DNA of 52,248 nt from Phenylobacterium sp. Root700 (GCF_001429025.1 NZ_LMHT01000014.1:31262-83509), one strand, 5' to 3'. Positions 17,030 through 26,020 are shown, numbered from the stretch's first letter. Notes: generated from the letters alone by a model not told the origin. Numbers and translations are program-made.

Positions 17030-19612
17030 TTACCCAGCCACGATGTTGACGATGCGATCCTTCACCACGATCACCTTTTTGATCGAGAGACCTTCCAGGC
17101 GACGCGCGATCTCGGGATCGTTCAGCACCAGCTTCTCAACATCGGCTGGTTCCGCGCCGGCGGCGACTGAAATTTCACCGCGACGCTTGCCATTGACCTG
17201 CACCGGCAGGATGCGCACCGCGTCCTGGGTCAGGGCCGGGTCAAATTCCGGCCAGGGCGCGGAAACCACCATGCCCTCGCCGCCGATGCGGGCCCAGGCT
17301 TCTTCAGCCAGGTGAGGCGTGAACGGCGAGATCAGCCGGGCGAAGGCCGACAGAGCCTCATGCCGCGCGCCGAGCACCGCCGGCGTCGCGCCCTCGGCCG
17401 GGAATTCCTTGAGTTTGTTAAGGAATTCGTACATCCGCGCGATGCCGGAGTTGAAGCGGAAGCTCTCGACCGCCTCGGTCAGGCCCTTGATGGTGCGGTG
17501 GGTGAAGGCCCGCAGTTCGTCGGCCTTGGGATCGGCGACCGGGGCGGGCGCGGGGCCGGCCGGCTGGCTGTCGAACTCGTTCCACACCCGGTTGACGAAG
17601 CGCCAGGCGCCCTCGACGCCGGACGCCGACCACTGTGTGTCGCGTTCGGGCGGTGAATCGGACAACACGAACAGGCGCGCGGCGTCGACGCCGTAGACGT
17701 CGAAGATTTCGTCGGGGGTGACGGTGTTCTTCTTCGACTTGGACATCTTCTCGACGTCGCCGATGACGATCGGCTCGCCGGTCTCGGCGATCTTGGCGCG
17801 GCGGGCGCCAGCTTCGGTTTCAAACTCGACGGCGCGCGGCTCGATCCATTCGCCGCTCTGGCGACGATAGGTTTCGTGGGTGACCATGCCTTGGGTGAAC
17901 AGGCCCGCGAAGGGCTCGCGCACCGACAGCATGCCCTCATCGGCCAGGGCCTTGGTCACGAACCGCGCATAGAGCAGGTGCAGGACCGCGTGCTCGATGC
18001 CGCCCACATACTGGTCGACCGGCATCCAATAGTCGGCGGCGGCCTTGTCGATGGGCGCGGCGCTATCGGTGTCGGTGAAGCGGGCGAAGTACCACGAGCT
18101 GTCGACGAAGGTGTCCAGCGTGTCGGTTTCGCGCGTCGCCGCCTCGCCGCAGCCGGGGCAGGTGGTGTCTTTCCAGGTCGGGTGACGCGCCAGGGCGTTG
18201 CCGGGCTTGGAGAAATCCATGTCGTCGGGGAGGACGATCGGCAGCTGATCCTTGGGCACCGGGATCACGCCGCACTTGGCGCAGTGGACCACCGGGATCG
18301 GGCAGCCCCAGCCGCGTTGGCGGGCCACGCCCCAGTCGCGCAGGCGGAAGACGGTCGCGCCTTGGCCCTGGCCCTGTTCCTCGATGCGGGCGATGGCCGC
18401 GGCCTTGCCGGCCTCGACGTCCAGTCCGTCCAGGAAATCGGAATTGAACGCGACGCCGGGGCCGGTATAGGCCTCGCTTCCGACTGCGAAGCTGGCGGGG
18501 TCCTCGCCGGGCGGCAGGACCACGGCCTTGACCGGCAGGTCGTACTTGCGGGCGAAATCCAGGTCGCGCTGGTCATGGGCCGGGCAGCCGAAGACCGCGC
18601 CGGTTCCGTAATCCATCAGGATGAAGTTCGCGATCCAGACCGGCAGACGCCAGGTCGGGTCGAAGGGGTGGGCCACGGTCAGGCCGGTGTCGAAGCCGAT
18701 CTTCTCGGCGGTGTCGATCTCGGCTTCCGACGCGCCGCCCTTGCGGCATTCGGCGATGAAGGCGGCGACCTTGGGGTCGGCGGCCAGCTGCTCGGCCAGG
18801 GGATGCTCAGGAGCGATGCCGACGAAGCTTGCGCCGTACAGGGTGTCGGGACGGGTGGTGTAGACCTCCAGGCCGCTCTCGAAGCCCTTGGGGGCCTCAG
18901 AGGCCCAGCCGAAGGAGAACTTCAGGCCCTTGGAGCGCCCGATCCAGTTTTCCTGCATCAGCCGGACCTTGTCGGGCCAGCGGTCCAGGGTCTTGAGGCT
19001 GTCGGTCAGCTCGCCGGCATAGTCGGTGATGCGCAGGAACCACTGGTTCAGCTTGCGCTTCTCGACCGGGGCGCCTGAGCGCCAGCCGCGGCCGTCGACC
19101 ACCTGTTCGTTGGCCAGGACCGTCTGGTCGATCGGGTCCCAGTTGACGATGCTTTCCTTGCGGTAGACCAGGCCGCGCTTCCACAGGTCCAGGAACCAGT
19201 CCTGCTGCTTGCCGTAATAGGCCGCGTCGCAGGTGGCGAATTCACGGGACCAGTCGATCGACAGGCCCAGCTCCTTCAGTTCCGACCGCATCTTGGCGAT
19301 GTTTTCGTAGGTCCAGCCGCGCGGATCGACGCCGCGCTCCATGGCCGCGTTCTCGGCGGGCAGGCCAAAGGCGTCCCAACCCATCGGGTGCAGGACGTTG
19401 AAGCCGCGGGCGCGCTTGTAGCGGGCCACGACGTCGCCGAGCGAATAGTTGCGCACATGGCCCATGTGCAGACGCCCCGACGGATAGGGGAACATCTCCA
19501 GCGCGTAGTACTTGGGAACCCCCGGCGTCGGCGGACCGGCGCGGAACACGTCGGCGTCAGCCCAGGCCTTACGCCACTTGGGTTCGGTCTCTTTCGGGTT
19601 GTAGCGGGCCAT
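17030..19612 (-). CDS. leuS: Leucyl-tRNA synthetase
   Basis: Class I aminoacyl-tRNA synthetase charging tRNA-Leu. From the ATG at 19612 ([13 protein letters not shown]) it has 860 residues; a TTG at 19633 would add seven. The HIGH-type motif is HMGH in [15 protein letters not shown] and the KMSKS motif is [15 protein letters not shown]. The CP1 editing domain lies between them. CAKCG and CPGCG pairs form the zinc site, and DSSWYFARF is present. First gene of leuS-lptE-holA. Confidence 0.97.
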   Translation of the reverse strand: MARYNPKETEPKWRKAWADADVFRAGPPTPGVPKYYALEMFPYPSGRLHMGHVRNYSLGDVVARYKRARGFNVLHPMGWDAFGLPAENAAMERGVDPRGWTYENIAKMRSELKELGLSIDWSREFATCDAAYYGKQQDWFLDLWKRGLVYRKESIVNWDPIDQTVLANEQVVDGRGWRSGAPVEKRKLNQWFLRITDYAGELTDSLKTLDRWPDKVRLMQENWIGRSKGLKFSFGWASEAPKGFESGLEVYTTRPDTLYGASFVGIAPEHPLAEQLAADPKVAAFIAECRKGGASEAEIDTAEKIGFDTGLTVAHPFDPTWRLPVWIANFILMDYGTGAVFGCPAHDQRDLDFARKYDLPVKAVVLPPGEDPASFAVGSEAYTGPGVAFNSDFLDGLDVEAGKAAAIARIEEQGQGQGATVFRLRDWGVARQRGWGCPIPVVHCAKCGVIPVPKDQLPIVLPDDMDFSKPGNALARHPTWKDTTCPGCGEAATRETDTLDTFVDSSWYFARFTDTDSAAPIDKAAADYWMPVDQYVGGIEHAVLHLLYARFVTKALADEGMLSVREPFAGLFTQGMVTHETYRRQSGEWIEPRAVEFETEAGARRAKIAETGEPIVIGDVEKMSKSKKNTVTPDEIFDVYGVDAARLFVLSDSPPERDTQWSASGVEGAWRFVNRVWNEFDSQPAGPAPAPVADPKADELRAFTHRTIKGLTEAVESFRFNSGIARMYEFLNKLKEFPAEGATPAVLGARHEALSAFARLISPFTPHLAEEAWARIGGEGMVVSAPWPEFDPALTQDAVRILPVQVNGKRRGEISVAAGAEPADVEKLVLNDPEIARRLEGLSIKKVIVVKDRIVNIVAG

Positions 19613-19721
19613 GAGGCGTTCTTCGAAACTCAAGTTAGGTGTCGGTCAGCACCGACATTGCGCTGACCCAAGGGGGAGAGCGCATCCTGACTGGAGTCCC
19701 CGAATGCGCCCCTTGGAGGCC

Positions 19722-20234
19722 TTAGCCGATGTTGGACAGCCGAAGCTGCCGGGCCTTGGTAAGGATCGCGTTTTCCAGATCGGTCTCGGTCTGACCGGCC
19801 GAGGTAGCGTCCGTCCAGTTGCCGGCGGCGTCCTTGACCTGCTTGAAGACGGCCACGTTCAGGCCGTCGGCGCGCAGGCGCGCATCCAGAATGTAGACGG
19901 TGCACTTGAAGCGCTCGTCAGGCTTTTCCGGGTTCACATACCAATCGGTGATGACCACGCCGCCATAGGGGTCGGCCGAGGCCAGCGGCATGAAGGACAA
20001 GGTGTCCAGCGTCGCTCGCCACAGATAGCCGTTCACGCCGATCGCCGGCTGGCTGGCGCCGCCGGAGCTCGCCTTCTTGCCGCCGCCGAGGCCAAACATA
20101 CTCAGGCCGCCACCAGATTCCTGAGTCTGGAAGGTCCGAGATCCGCCGCTCGAGCAAGCCGCCAGGGCCGTGAGGCTGAGCACCAGCACTCCGGTCGTCA
20201 CGCCACGCATCAACTCACCGCGCACAAACGGCAT
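19722..20234 (-). CDS. DUF3576 domain lipoprotein
   Basis: Predicted lipoprotein of 170 residues. The ATG at 20234 is chosen because AGGAG lies seven bases upstream; a start at 20210 is also possible. A signal peptide (VTTGVLVLSLTALAAC) ends in a lipobox cysteine followed by a Gly/Ser-rich linker. The C-terminal domain, with GVNGYLWRATLDTLSFMPLASADPYGG and TDWY, is the DUF3576 family common in alphaproteobacteria. Function unknown; probably periplasmic and membrane-anchored. It is transcribed divergently from ntrZ. Confidence 0.88.
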   Translation of the reverse strand: MPFVRGELMRGVTTGVLVLSLTALAACSSGGSRTFQTQESGGGLSMFGLGGGKKASSGGASQPAIGVNGYLWRATLDTLSFMPLASADPYGGVVITDWYVNPEKPDERFKCTVYILDARLRADGLNVAVFKQVKDAAGNWTDATSAGQTETDLENAILTKARQLRLSNIG

Positions 20235-20404
20235 ATATCGGCTCCTAGTCGTTATCCCGCGTCGGTTCGCGCCGCGGCGCAGCCCCCCGCAGCCGCGCTC
20301 TCTATAACAACGCCCGTGCAAGCGCCAAACAGGAATCGCGTGTCTCTGCCGCCACAGGCGCCGACGATCTGTCTACAGACCGGGCAGCGGGCGCCGGGAG
20401 TCTG

Positions 20405-20432
20405 TTGACCTGAGGTCTGGGGGGACTTTAAT
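20405..20432 (+). promoter_or_regulatory. Putative sigma-70-type promoter of ntrZ
   Basis: TTGACC (20405-20410) and TTTAAT (20427-20432) with a 16-base spacer, about 60 bases before the ntrZ start. This is in the 257-bp gap between DUF3576 and ntrZ, where nothing else was identified. Confidence 0.45.
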
Positions 20433-20491
20433 CGGCTCAACGGTCACGCCTCAACTGGCGGGGCCGGGGCTTAGGGGCCATATGGGTGGTT

Positions 20492-20875
20492 ATGTCCAAG
20501 GGTTTGGTCATTTCGTTGATCGGTGCGGCGCTCCTCGTGAGCGGCGCTTCGACGGCGCATGCCCAGACCACGAAGAAGACCACCGACTTCACCGTGCGTA
20601 GTGAATCCTCGGCGGTCGTGTCCTCGCAAGGGACCAAGTCGCTGAAGTGGGACACGCGCAAGGGGCGCTGGGGGGTCTCTCTCAACCTGGACCAACGGGC
20701 TGAGCGCGACACGCAACTGAACGACGTCCAGGCCGGGGCCTATTTCCGCATCACGCCGAGCCTTCGGGTCGGCGGCGCGGTGGCGTTGGGCGAGAAAGAA
20801 ACGCCGGCCTACAAGAAGACCGAGCCGCAGGACTCCGCGCCGCGGGTCAAGCTCGAGACCGCCTTCAAGTTCTAA
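20492..20875 (+). CDS. ntrZ: NtrZ family periplasmic regulatory protein
   Basis: Small periplasmic protein of 127 residues. Signal peptide MSKGLVISLIGAALLVSGASTAHA is cleaved before QTT. The mature part is beta-rich with WDTRKGRWGVSLNLDQ and ends in LETAFKF. I assign it to NtrZ, which in Caulobacter influences the NtrY-NtrX two-component system from the periplasm; the position between leuS/DUF3576 and cenR matches the Caulobacter gene order. The ATG at 20492 is preferred over a GTG at 20486. Its last 11 bases overlap the 3' end of the convergent ThiE-like gene. Confidence 0.8.
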   Translation: MSKGLVISLIGAALLVSGASTAHAQTTKKTTDFTVRSESSAVVSSQGTKSLKWDTRKGRWGVSLNLDQRAERDTQLNDVQAGAYFRITPSLRVGGAVALGEKETPAYKKTEPQDSAPRVKLETAFKF

Positions 20876-21455
20876 GGGCTTCCACAGCCGCCAGACCGAT
20901 CAGGCCCGCAGGCATTAGCCGGCGGGCTGTTTTGTCATTGATCCCGCCCAGGCCGTAGACCGGACCGCCAGCCATGCGGACGATCGCCGCCAGCCGCAGC
21001 GGGCCGATCGGCTGGCCGGCCGAGGGGCTGGCCGAGGGAAAGATCGCCGACACCACCACCGCGTCGGCGCCGGCAAGCAGGCCGCGCCGCGCCGCCGCGG
21101 CGCTGTGAGCCGCCGCCGTGACGATCCAGCCACGCTGCTTCAGGCGACGCGCGCGATGGGCCAGGCGTTCGGGCAGGTGGACGCCGTCGGCCCCGATCCT
21201 GGCGGCCAGGGTCGCGTCGGCGCCGATCAGCAGCAGCAGGCCGCGGCTATGGGCGATGGCGAGCAGCTTCCGGGCGCGGGCCTCGGCGTCCGGCGCGCCG
21301 AAGCTGCGATAGACCACGGCCGATCCGCGCGGCAGCCTGCGGGCGGCGGCCTCGATGTCGGGCGTGCGTTCGGGATCGGTGAAGAACAGCAGTGACGGCA
21401 GCGGGGGCTTTCGCGCCGCCGCGCGCCGCCCTAAGGCTTGCGCCGTTCGCACCAC
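20865..21455 (-). CDS. Thiamine phosphate synthase-like (ThiE/TenI) protein
   Basis: TIM-barrel protein of about 196 residues related to thiamine phosphate synthase. LLFFTDPERTPD, GADGVHLPE, DAVVVSAIFPSASPSAG and YGLGGINDKTARRL correspond to successive ThiE strands. No other thiamine gene is nearby, and the sequence is divergent, so it may be a TenI-like paralogue with another role. There is no ATG in a sensible place; GTG codons at 21455 or 21452 are the best starts. It lies divergently to yggS with a 19-base gap. Confidence 0.75.
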   Translation of the reverse strand: MVRTAQALGRRAAARKPPLPSLLFFTDPERTPDIEAAARRLPRGSAVVYRSFGAPDAEARARKLLAIAHSRGLLLLIGADATLAARIGADGVHLPERLAHRARRLKQRGWIVTAAAHSAAAARRGLLAGADAVVVSAIFPSASPSAGQPIGPLRLAAIVRMAGGPVYGLGGINDKTARRLMPAGLIGLAAVEALRT

Positions 21456-21474
21456 TGTCCAGAAGTTGCCTGAA

Positions 21475-22125
21475 ATGACCGTCTCTCCCGCCCTCACCGA
21501 TGTCCTAGACCGGATCGCCCGGGCGGCGAAGGCGTGCGGCCGCGCCAGCCACGATGTGACCCTGGTCGCGGTCTCCAAGCAACAGCCCTGGGAAAAGGTC
21601 GCGCCGGTGCTGGCCGCGGGCCAGGCGGTGTTCGGCGAGAACCGGGTGCAGGAGGCGATGGAGCGCTGGACCGAGCATCGCGCCGGCGTCGAGCTGCGGC
21701 TGATTGGGCCGCTGCAGAGCAACAAGGCGCGCGAGGCGGTGGCCTTCTTCGACGTGATCGAGACCCTGGACCGCGAGAAGCTGGCCGTGGTGCTGGCTGA
21801 AGAAATCCAGAAGCAGGGCAAGGCGCCGCGCCTCCATGTGCAGGTCAACACCGGCGAAGAGGATCAGAAGGCCGGGGTAATCCCGGGTGAGGCCGACGCC
21901 TTCATCGCCGCGTGCCGGGCGACCTATGGTCTGAACATCGAGGGCCTGATGTGCATCCCGCCCGCCGTCGAGCCTCCGGGCCCGCATTTCGCGCTGCTGG
22001 CCAAGATCGCGGCGCGCAACGGGATCGAGAAGCTCTCGATGGGCATGAGCGATGATTTCGAAACCGCCGTGCGGTTCGGCGCCACCAGCGTGCGGGTGGG
22101 CTCGGCGTTGTTCGGGGCGCGGTAG
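21475..22125 (+). CDS. YggS family pyridoxal phosphate homeostasis protein
   Basis: PLP-binding TIM-barrel protein of 216 residues involved in vitamin B6 and amino-acid homeostasis in characterised relatives. The PLP lysine lies in LVAVSK, followed by FGENRVQEA, RLIGPLQSNKAREAV and LSMGMSDDFETAVRFGATSVRVGSALFG. The ATG at 21475 is chosen because the family begins with a short helix before VTLVAVSK. A palindromic repeat follows. Confidence 0.93.
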   Translation: MTVSPALTDVLDRIARAAKACGRASHDVTLVAVSKQQPWEKVAPVLAAGQAVFGENRVQEAMERWTEHRAGVELRLIGPLQSNKAREAVAFFDVIETLDREKLAVVLAEEIQKQGKAPRLHVQVNTGEEDQKAGVIPGEADAFIAACRATYGLNIEGLMCIPPAVEPPGPHFALLAKIAARNGIEKLSMGMSDDFETAVRFGATSVRVGSALFGAR

Positions 22126-22133
22126 GCGCCAAG

Positions 22134-22267
22134 TGTCATCCCGGAAAGCGCGCAGCGCTTGTCCGGGACCCATGAACACCCGATGGGGCAGGCTGCGGCG
22201 AGGTCTCGCCATCCTCGGCAGCTATGAGCGAATGGGGCCCGGTCTTGCTTCGCAAACCGGGATGACA
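22134..22267. repeat. 134-bp palindromic intergenic repeat, family B copy 1
   Basis: Bounded by TGTCATCCCGG and CCGGGATGACA, with inner GGGACCCATGAACACCCGAT and a counterpart half. The same element in opposite orientation is at 51915-52049. It separates yggS and the L,D-transpeptidase. Confidence 0.85.
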
Positions 22268-22283
22268 GCGGCGGTTGCGGGGC

Positions 22284-22790
22284 TCAAGCCTGCTCGATCA
22301 TCAGGAGGTCGCCGAGCTGGGCCAGCGACAGCAGCTCCAGCATGTCTTCCCGCGACAGGGCGATGCAGCCCTCGGTGGGGGAATAGTCCGGTTTGGCCAG
22401 GTGCAGGAAGATCGCCGAGCCCAGCGGGCTGACCGGCGGATCGTCGTTGTGGGCCAAGACGCAGACCAGGTCGTAGACGTCGTCCTCGCGCCACATGTGC
22501 TCGGCGCTGGCCGGGTGGGGCAGCTTGACGGCGCGGTTATAGGCCGGGTCGCCGGGCGCGTCGCACCAGCCGTCGTCGCGTTCCAGGGCGCGGGTCGGCA
22601 GGCGGGTCTGCGGGCGCTCTGCCTTGTCGGGACGGTAGAGCACGCGGCGGATGGCCCAGGCGCCCAGCGGCGACTTGCCGTCGCCCTCGCGCTTCAGATC
22701 GGCTTCGATCACGCCGGTTTTGCCCAGCGCGCAACGGGTCATGCGCCCGTCCAATCGGAAGCTTCCATCTGACATCGCCGTGAACATCAT
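22284..22790 (-). CDS. L,D-transpeptidase (YkuD) family protein
   Basis: Single YkuD-domain protein of 168 residues. FLHLAKPDYSPTEGCIALSREDM holds the catalytic cysteine motif (T-E-G-C-I-A-L) with the upstream histidine. L,D-transpeptidases make 3-3 peptidoglycan cross-links or attach proteins to the wall. Unusually, no signal peptide or membrane anchor is visible at the N-terminus (MMFTAMSDGSFRLDG), and no peptidoglycan-binding domain. It is transcribed divergently from the envelope regulator cenR. Two adjacent ATGs, 22790 and 22787, could start it. Confidence 0.87.
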   Translation of the reverse strand: MMFTAMSDGSFRLDGRMTRCALGKTGVIEADLKREGDGKSPLGAWAIRRVLYRPDKAERPQTRLPTRALERDDGWCDAPGDPAYNRAVKLPHPASAEHMWREDDVYDLVCVLAHNDDPPVSPLGSAIFLHLAKPDYSPTEGCIALSREDMLELLSLAQLGDLLMIEQA

Positions 22791-22836
22791 GGCCTAAGGG
22801 GTCTCCGGCGGTTGGCGGCGGGGGGCGATACGGTGC

Positions 22837-23535
22837 ATGTTCCCCTACATGGCTCAACGCAAGACCTTGCTCGTCGTCGACGACAACGAAGAACTCCGCG
22901 GCGCAATCGCCGAACAACTTCAACTCTCCGAGGAATTCTCGGCCATCGAGGCGTCCACCGCCGGCGATGGCGTGAAGGCCGCTGTCGAGCATCGACCGGA
23001 CCTGATCCTGCTGGACGTCGACCTGCCGGACATGAACGGCCGCGAGGCCTGCCGGCAGATGCGGGCGCAAGGGGTGGTGGCGCCGATCATTATGCTGACC
23101 GCCGCCGACACCGATGATGATCAGATCTCCGGCCTGGAAGCCGGGGCCAACGACTATGTGACCAAGCCCTTCAAGTTCCAGGTGTTGCTGGCCCGCATCC
23201 GCGCCCAGCTGCGCAGCCACGAACAGTCCGAAGGCGCGGTGTTCCACCTGGGCGCCTACGAGTTCCGGCCCTCGGCCAAGATGCTGGTCGACGGCAACCA
23301 GAAGAAGATCCGGCTGACGGAAAAAGAGACCAACATCCTGAAGTACCTCTACCGCGCCGGGGAAAAGCCGGTGTCGCGCGAGGAGCTGCTGGCCGAGGTC
23401 TGGGGCTATAACGCCGGGGTCACCACCCACACCCTGGAAACCCACGTCTATCGTCTGCGCCAGAAGATCGAGCCCGATCCCGGCAATGCGCGGTTGCTGC
23501 TGACCGAGGCGGGGGGCTACAGGCTGGCGCCGTAG
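22837..23535 (+). CDS. cenR: Response regulator CenR (OmpR/PhoB family)
   Basis: DNA-binding response regulator of the CenK-CenR two-component system, essential for envelope integrity in Caulobacter. It has 232 residues (228 if the ATG at 22849 is used; neither start has a strong ribosome-binding site). The receiver domain has VVDDNEELR, the phospho-acceptor Asp in LLDVDLPDMNG and KPFKFQVLLARI. The C-terminal winged helix has LTEKETNILKYLYRAGEKPVSREELLAEVWGY and THTLETHVYRLRQKI. The gene order matches the Caulobacter locus; its kinase CenK is not in the window. Confidence 0.85.
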   Translation: MFPYMAQRKTLLVVDDNEELRGAIAEQLQLSEEFSAIEASTAGDGVKAAVEHRPDLILLDVDLPDMNGREACRQMRAQGVVAPIIMLTAADTDDDQISGLEAGANDYVTKPFKFQVLLARIRAQLRSHEQSEGAVFHLGAYEFRPSAKMLVDGNQKKIRLTEKETNILKYLYRAGEKPVSREELLAEVWGYNAGVTTHTLETHVYRLRQKIEPDPGNARLLLTEAGGYRLAP

Positions 23536-23559
23536 ACGAACCTTCAAGGGGATCGGCGC

Positions 23560-24033
23560 ATGGCGCGTAAGAAGTGGGGGTTGGCTAGAACCTTCCCCCT
23601 GATGCTGATCGGCGCGGTGGCGGTCGGGTTCGTGACTGTGGGGATCTCATCCTACCTGCAGCGCGAGGGGCTGCTCGCCGCCTCGACGGCGGTGGTTCGG
23701 CCCGAGACCCTGGTGGGCGAGCCTTGCCCGAGCCTGACCAAGGCCGAGTACGAGGCGCGGCCGACCAAGGCCAAGCAGGCCTTCATCTCCAACGACATCC
23801 GCTATGAGCGCCGCTACGGCCATGTGGAGTGCAGCGTGGTCGCCGCCGAGGACAGCGGGACGGCCTTTGTGCCGGTCTGCCAGTTCACCGGCCCGGCGCT
23901 GCTGACGGTGACGACGGCGAAGGGGACCTTCTATTTCGCGCCGGGCGTCGGCAAACCGGCCACGGTCTCGACCCGTGACGGCGTGCCCAGCTGCGCTTTG
24001 GTCTCGAACTTCAAGGCCGCCGGCGGGGTTTAG
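23560..24033 (+). CDS. Unknown membrane-anchored protein downstream of cenR
   Basis: Protein of 157 residues that I do not recognise. One N-terminal transmembrane helix (about 13-33) is followed by a predicted periplasmic domain with four cysteines in the contexts GEPCPS, VECSV, VPVCQF and PSCAL, which could form two disulfides. It starts 24 bases after cenR, with AAGGGGATC upstream of the ATG, so it is probably co-transcribed. The 3' end overlaps the convergent xth by four bases. A role in envelope signalling is only suggested by position. Confidence 0.8.
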   Translation: MARKKWGLARTFPLMLIGAVAVGFVTVGISSYLQREGLLAASTAVVRPETLVGEPCPSLTKAEYEARPTKAKQAFISNDIRYERRYGHVECSVVAAEDSGTAFVPVCQFTGPALLTVTTAKGTFYFAPGVGKPATVSTRDGVPSCALVSNFKAAGGV

Positions 24034-24836
24034 AGCCCGAAGTCGGCGCTGACCGGGGCGTGGTCGCTGGGCCGCGTCCATTCACGAACGTCGTCATGGA
24101 CGCGAGCCTGCGCCTTGCCGGTGCGCAGCGCGGCTTCGCGCAGGCCCGGCGAGATCAGCACGTGGTCGAGCCGCAGGCCGCGGTTCGACTTGCGGAAATC
24201 GGCGGCGCGATAGCTCCACCAGGAAAACAGCTTCTCCGGATCGGGAATCGCCTCGCGCACCAGGTCGGTGAAGTCGAGGCTGGCCATCAGCTTGGCGAAG
24301 GCCTCCAGCTCGATCGGGGTGTGGCTGACGATCTTCGACATCTGCTTGTGGCTCCAGACGTCATATTCGCCCGGCGCGACGTTCAGATCGCCGACGATGG
24401 CCAGCGGGTCCTTGGGATCGCGGCGCGACATCTCGGCGGTCAGCTGCTCGAAGAAGTCCAGCTTGTGGTCGAACTTGGGGTTCACCGTCCGGTCGGCGAT
24501 GTCGCCGCCGGCCGGGATGTAGAAGTTCTGCACCTCGACCCCGGCGATCTTGCCGGAGACGCAGCGGGCGTGACCCTCGCGGCAGACGTCCAGCGGGGCG
24601 ACGTCCTCGATCGGATAGCGCGAGGCGATGGCCACGCCGTGCCAGCCCTTCTGGCCGGCGATCTTGATGTGCGGCAGGCCGACGGCCTCGAAGGCCGCGC
24701 GGGGGAACTCCGGCTCCTGGCACTTGATCTCCTGCATGCACAGGACATCGGGGGCCTGCTCGTCGACGAAACGAGCGACCTGCTCGGCGCGGAGGCGGAC
24801 GGAGTTGACGTTCCAGGTGCAGAGACGGAGGCGCAT
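24030..24836 (-). CDS. xth: Exodeoxyribonuclease III (AP endonuclease)
   Basis: Base-excision-repair nuclease that cuts at abasic sites and trims 3' ends. It has 268 residues. The endonuclease/exonuclease/phosphatase fold is visible as LCTWNVNSVR, VLCMQEIKCQ, IVGDLNVAP and the final SDHAPVSADFGL with the catalytic Asp-His pair. It is complete and of standard length. It lies downstream of lolA with a terminator-like hairpin between. Confidence 0.96.
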   Translation of the reverse strand: MRLRLCTWNVNSVRLRAEQVARFVDEQAPDVLCMQEIKCQEPEFPRAAFEAVGLPHIKIAGQKGWHGVAIASRYPIEDVAPLDVCREGHARCVSGKIAGVEVQNFYIPAGGDIADRTVNPKFDHKLDFFEQLTAEMSRRDPKDPLAIVGDLNVAPGEYDVWSHKQMSKIVSHTPIELEAFAKLMASLDFTDLVREAIPDPEKLFSWWSYRAADFRKSNRGLRLDHVLISPGLREAALRTGKAQARVHDDVREWTRPSDHAPVSADFGL

Positions 24837-24861
24837 GCCGCGTACTTAAGGGGCTTTGCGC

Positions 24862-24897
24862 AAAAAGAAACGCCCGGGCACTGGAGAAGCCCGGGCG
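24862..24897 (-). terminator. Rho-independent terminator on the minus strand
   Basis: Reading on the minus strand, CGCCCGGGC-N9-GCCCGGGCG (plus-strand 24871-24897) is followed by TTTCTTTTT (24862-24870). It lies 150 bases beyond the lolA stop and just upstream of xth. It could end lolA transcription or a separate short RNA. Confidence 0.85.
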
Positions 24898-24978
24898 TAA
24901 AGTGTGTCTCTCATGCCGCCGCCGGGAGGGGATAGGGTCCGGCACGGAAAGGCTCGCGATCGCGCGAACCCCGTAGTT
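24862..24978 (-). ncRNA. Candidate small RNA (or lolA 3' UTR)
   Basis: The 212-bp gap between lolA and xth holds a possible minus-strand promoter (TTGACT at 25011-25006 and ATTAAT at 24986-24981, 19-base spacer) and a strong terminator about 110 bases further on. The interval has no convincing gene and contains a pyrimidine-rich stretch CCCTATCCCCTCCCGG, resembling the anti-Shine-Dalgarno loops of many alphaproteobacterial sRNAs. The promoter spacing is not ideal, so a processed lolA 3' UTR is an alternative. Confidence 0.35.
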
Positions 24979-25048
24979 GTATTAATGACACTTCCCCTAA
25001 TAAAAAGTCAATGGGAAATCACGCGAGATATTGCGTGTTGTGAAAGTG

Positions 25049-25693
25049 TCACGCTTTCGGTCGACCAACGTTCTTCGGTCGAGGGTCGCGCAGGACAAAC
25101 AGCGACGCGGCCAGACCGCTGGTCTGGGTCAGTTCGGTCAGCCGGATGCGGGTCGAGGCGCCTTGCGCGTCGGTCACCGTCCAGCCGATCAGGGCCAGCG
25201 GGCTGTCGGAGAAGGTCAGGGTGATCTGCCCCTCGGCTTCCTTCTTGCCGTCACGGGCGGTGATCGAGAAGCCATCGGCCATGCGGGCGACGCGGCTGAC
25301 CACCACGTTCTTGTCGAGGCGGATCTGGCGGGCCAGGAAGATCGACAGCGGCGTGGCCATCAGCGGATAGGCCTCGAAGGTCTTCAGGCGTCCGTCGGCG
25401 ATGGAGACGTTGCCGCCGTCGGAGACCACCAGCAGGCGCGAGGGCGCGTCGTATTCGAACCGCGCCTTGCCCGGGCGCTTCAGATAGAGCGTGCCCTGGG
25501 TGGTCGCGCCGCGCGCATCGGTCTGCACGAACCGGCCCTTGGCCTCGGTAAGGCCCTGCAGATAGGTCGCCGCACGATCGACCAGCGCCTTGTCGGCGGC
25601 CGTAAGCGGCGCGATTTGCGGGCGTTGGGCCAGGGCGGGGAGGGGCAGGGCGGCCAGGCCCAGCGCCAGGGCGCGTCGGGTCAGTCGAGTCAT
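25049..25693 (-). CDS. lolA: Outer-membrane lipoprotein carrier protein LolA
   Basis: Periplasmic chaperone that takes lipoproteins from LolCDE to the outer membrane. It has 214 residues with a signal peptide (LTRRALALGLAALPLPALAQ). The mature part has ATYLQGLTEAKGRFVQTDARG, GTLYLKRPGKARFEYDAPSRLLVVSDGG and TFSDSPLALIGWTVTDAQG, typical of LolA. In many alphaproteobacteria lolA follows ftsK directly; here a PEP carboxykinase gene lies between them. Confidence 0.92.
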   Translation of the reverse strand: MTRLTRRALALGLAALPLPALAQRPQIAPLTAADKALVDRAATYLQGLTEAKGRFVQTDARGATTQGTLYLKRPGKARFEYDAPSRLLVVSDGGNVSIADGRLKTFEAYPLMATPLSIFLARQIRLDKNVVVSRVARMADGFSITARDGKKEAEGQITLTFSDSPLALIGWTVTDAQGASTRIRLTELTQTSGLAASLFVLRDPRPKNVGRPKA

Positions 25694-25907
25694 TCGAAGC
25701 TCCAGTTTCGCCGAGCAGCCTATAGGGCGCCCTGGGCGTCAATAGGGCGCAAGAACGGCCACGACCGCGCTTGCGTTCCGCCGCGTCTATCCTTGAGCGT
25801 GGTCCAGAAGAGCCGGCGGGTGTTCACGCCACAATATCGTGAGGCGCGAGTTCTTGAATTGTCACCGGTGTCATTTCGCTGGTTCGGCGTATCGGGTTCG
25901 ACTGACC

Positions 25908-25936
25908 TTGTGTCCGTCAAATTTCGTACATATCAC
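25908..25936 (+). promoter_or_regulatory. Possible promoter upstream of the PEP carboxykinase gene
   Basis: TTGTGT (25908-25913) and TATCAC (25931-25936) with a 17-base spacer, about 85 bases before the start codon. The 327-bp gap from 25694 to 26020 also contains the palindrome CACCGGTG (25863-25870) and a hairpin GGGTTC-N6-GAACCC (from 25958). No gene was seen in it. Motif matches are modest. Confidence 0.3.
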
Positions 25937-26020
25937 CGAGCCGCTGGCCGATAGGCGGGTTCCACAGAGAACCCCCGCGGCTGGCGACGTCTGCGTGGGT
26001 AACAAAAGGGGCGACGCCTG

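Noticed and set aside
25730..25765. TTGACG with CTATAG upstream of lolA as a promoter
   Set aside because: The spacing is only 11 bases, too short for a housekeeping promoter.
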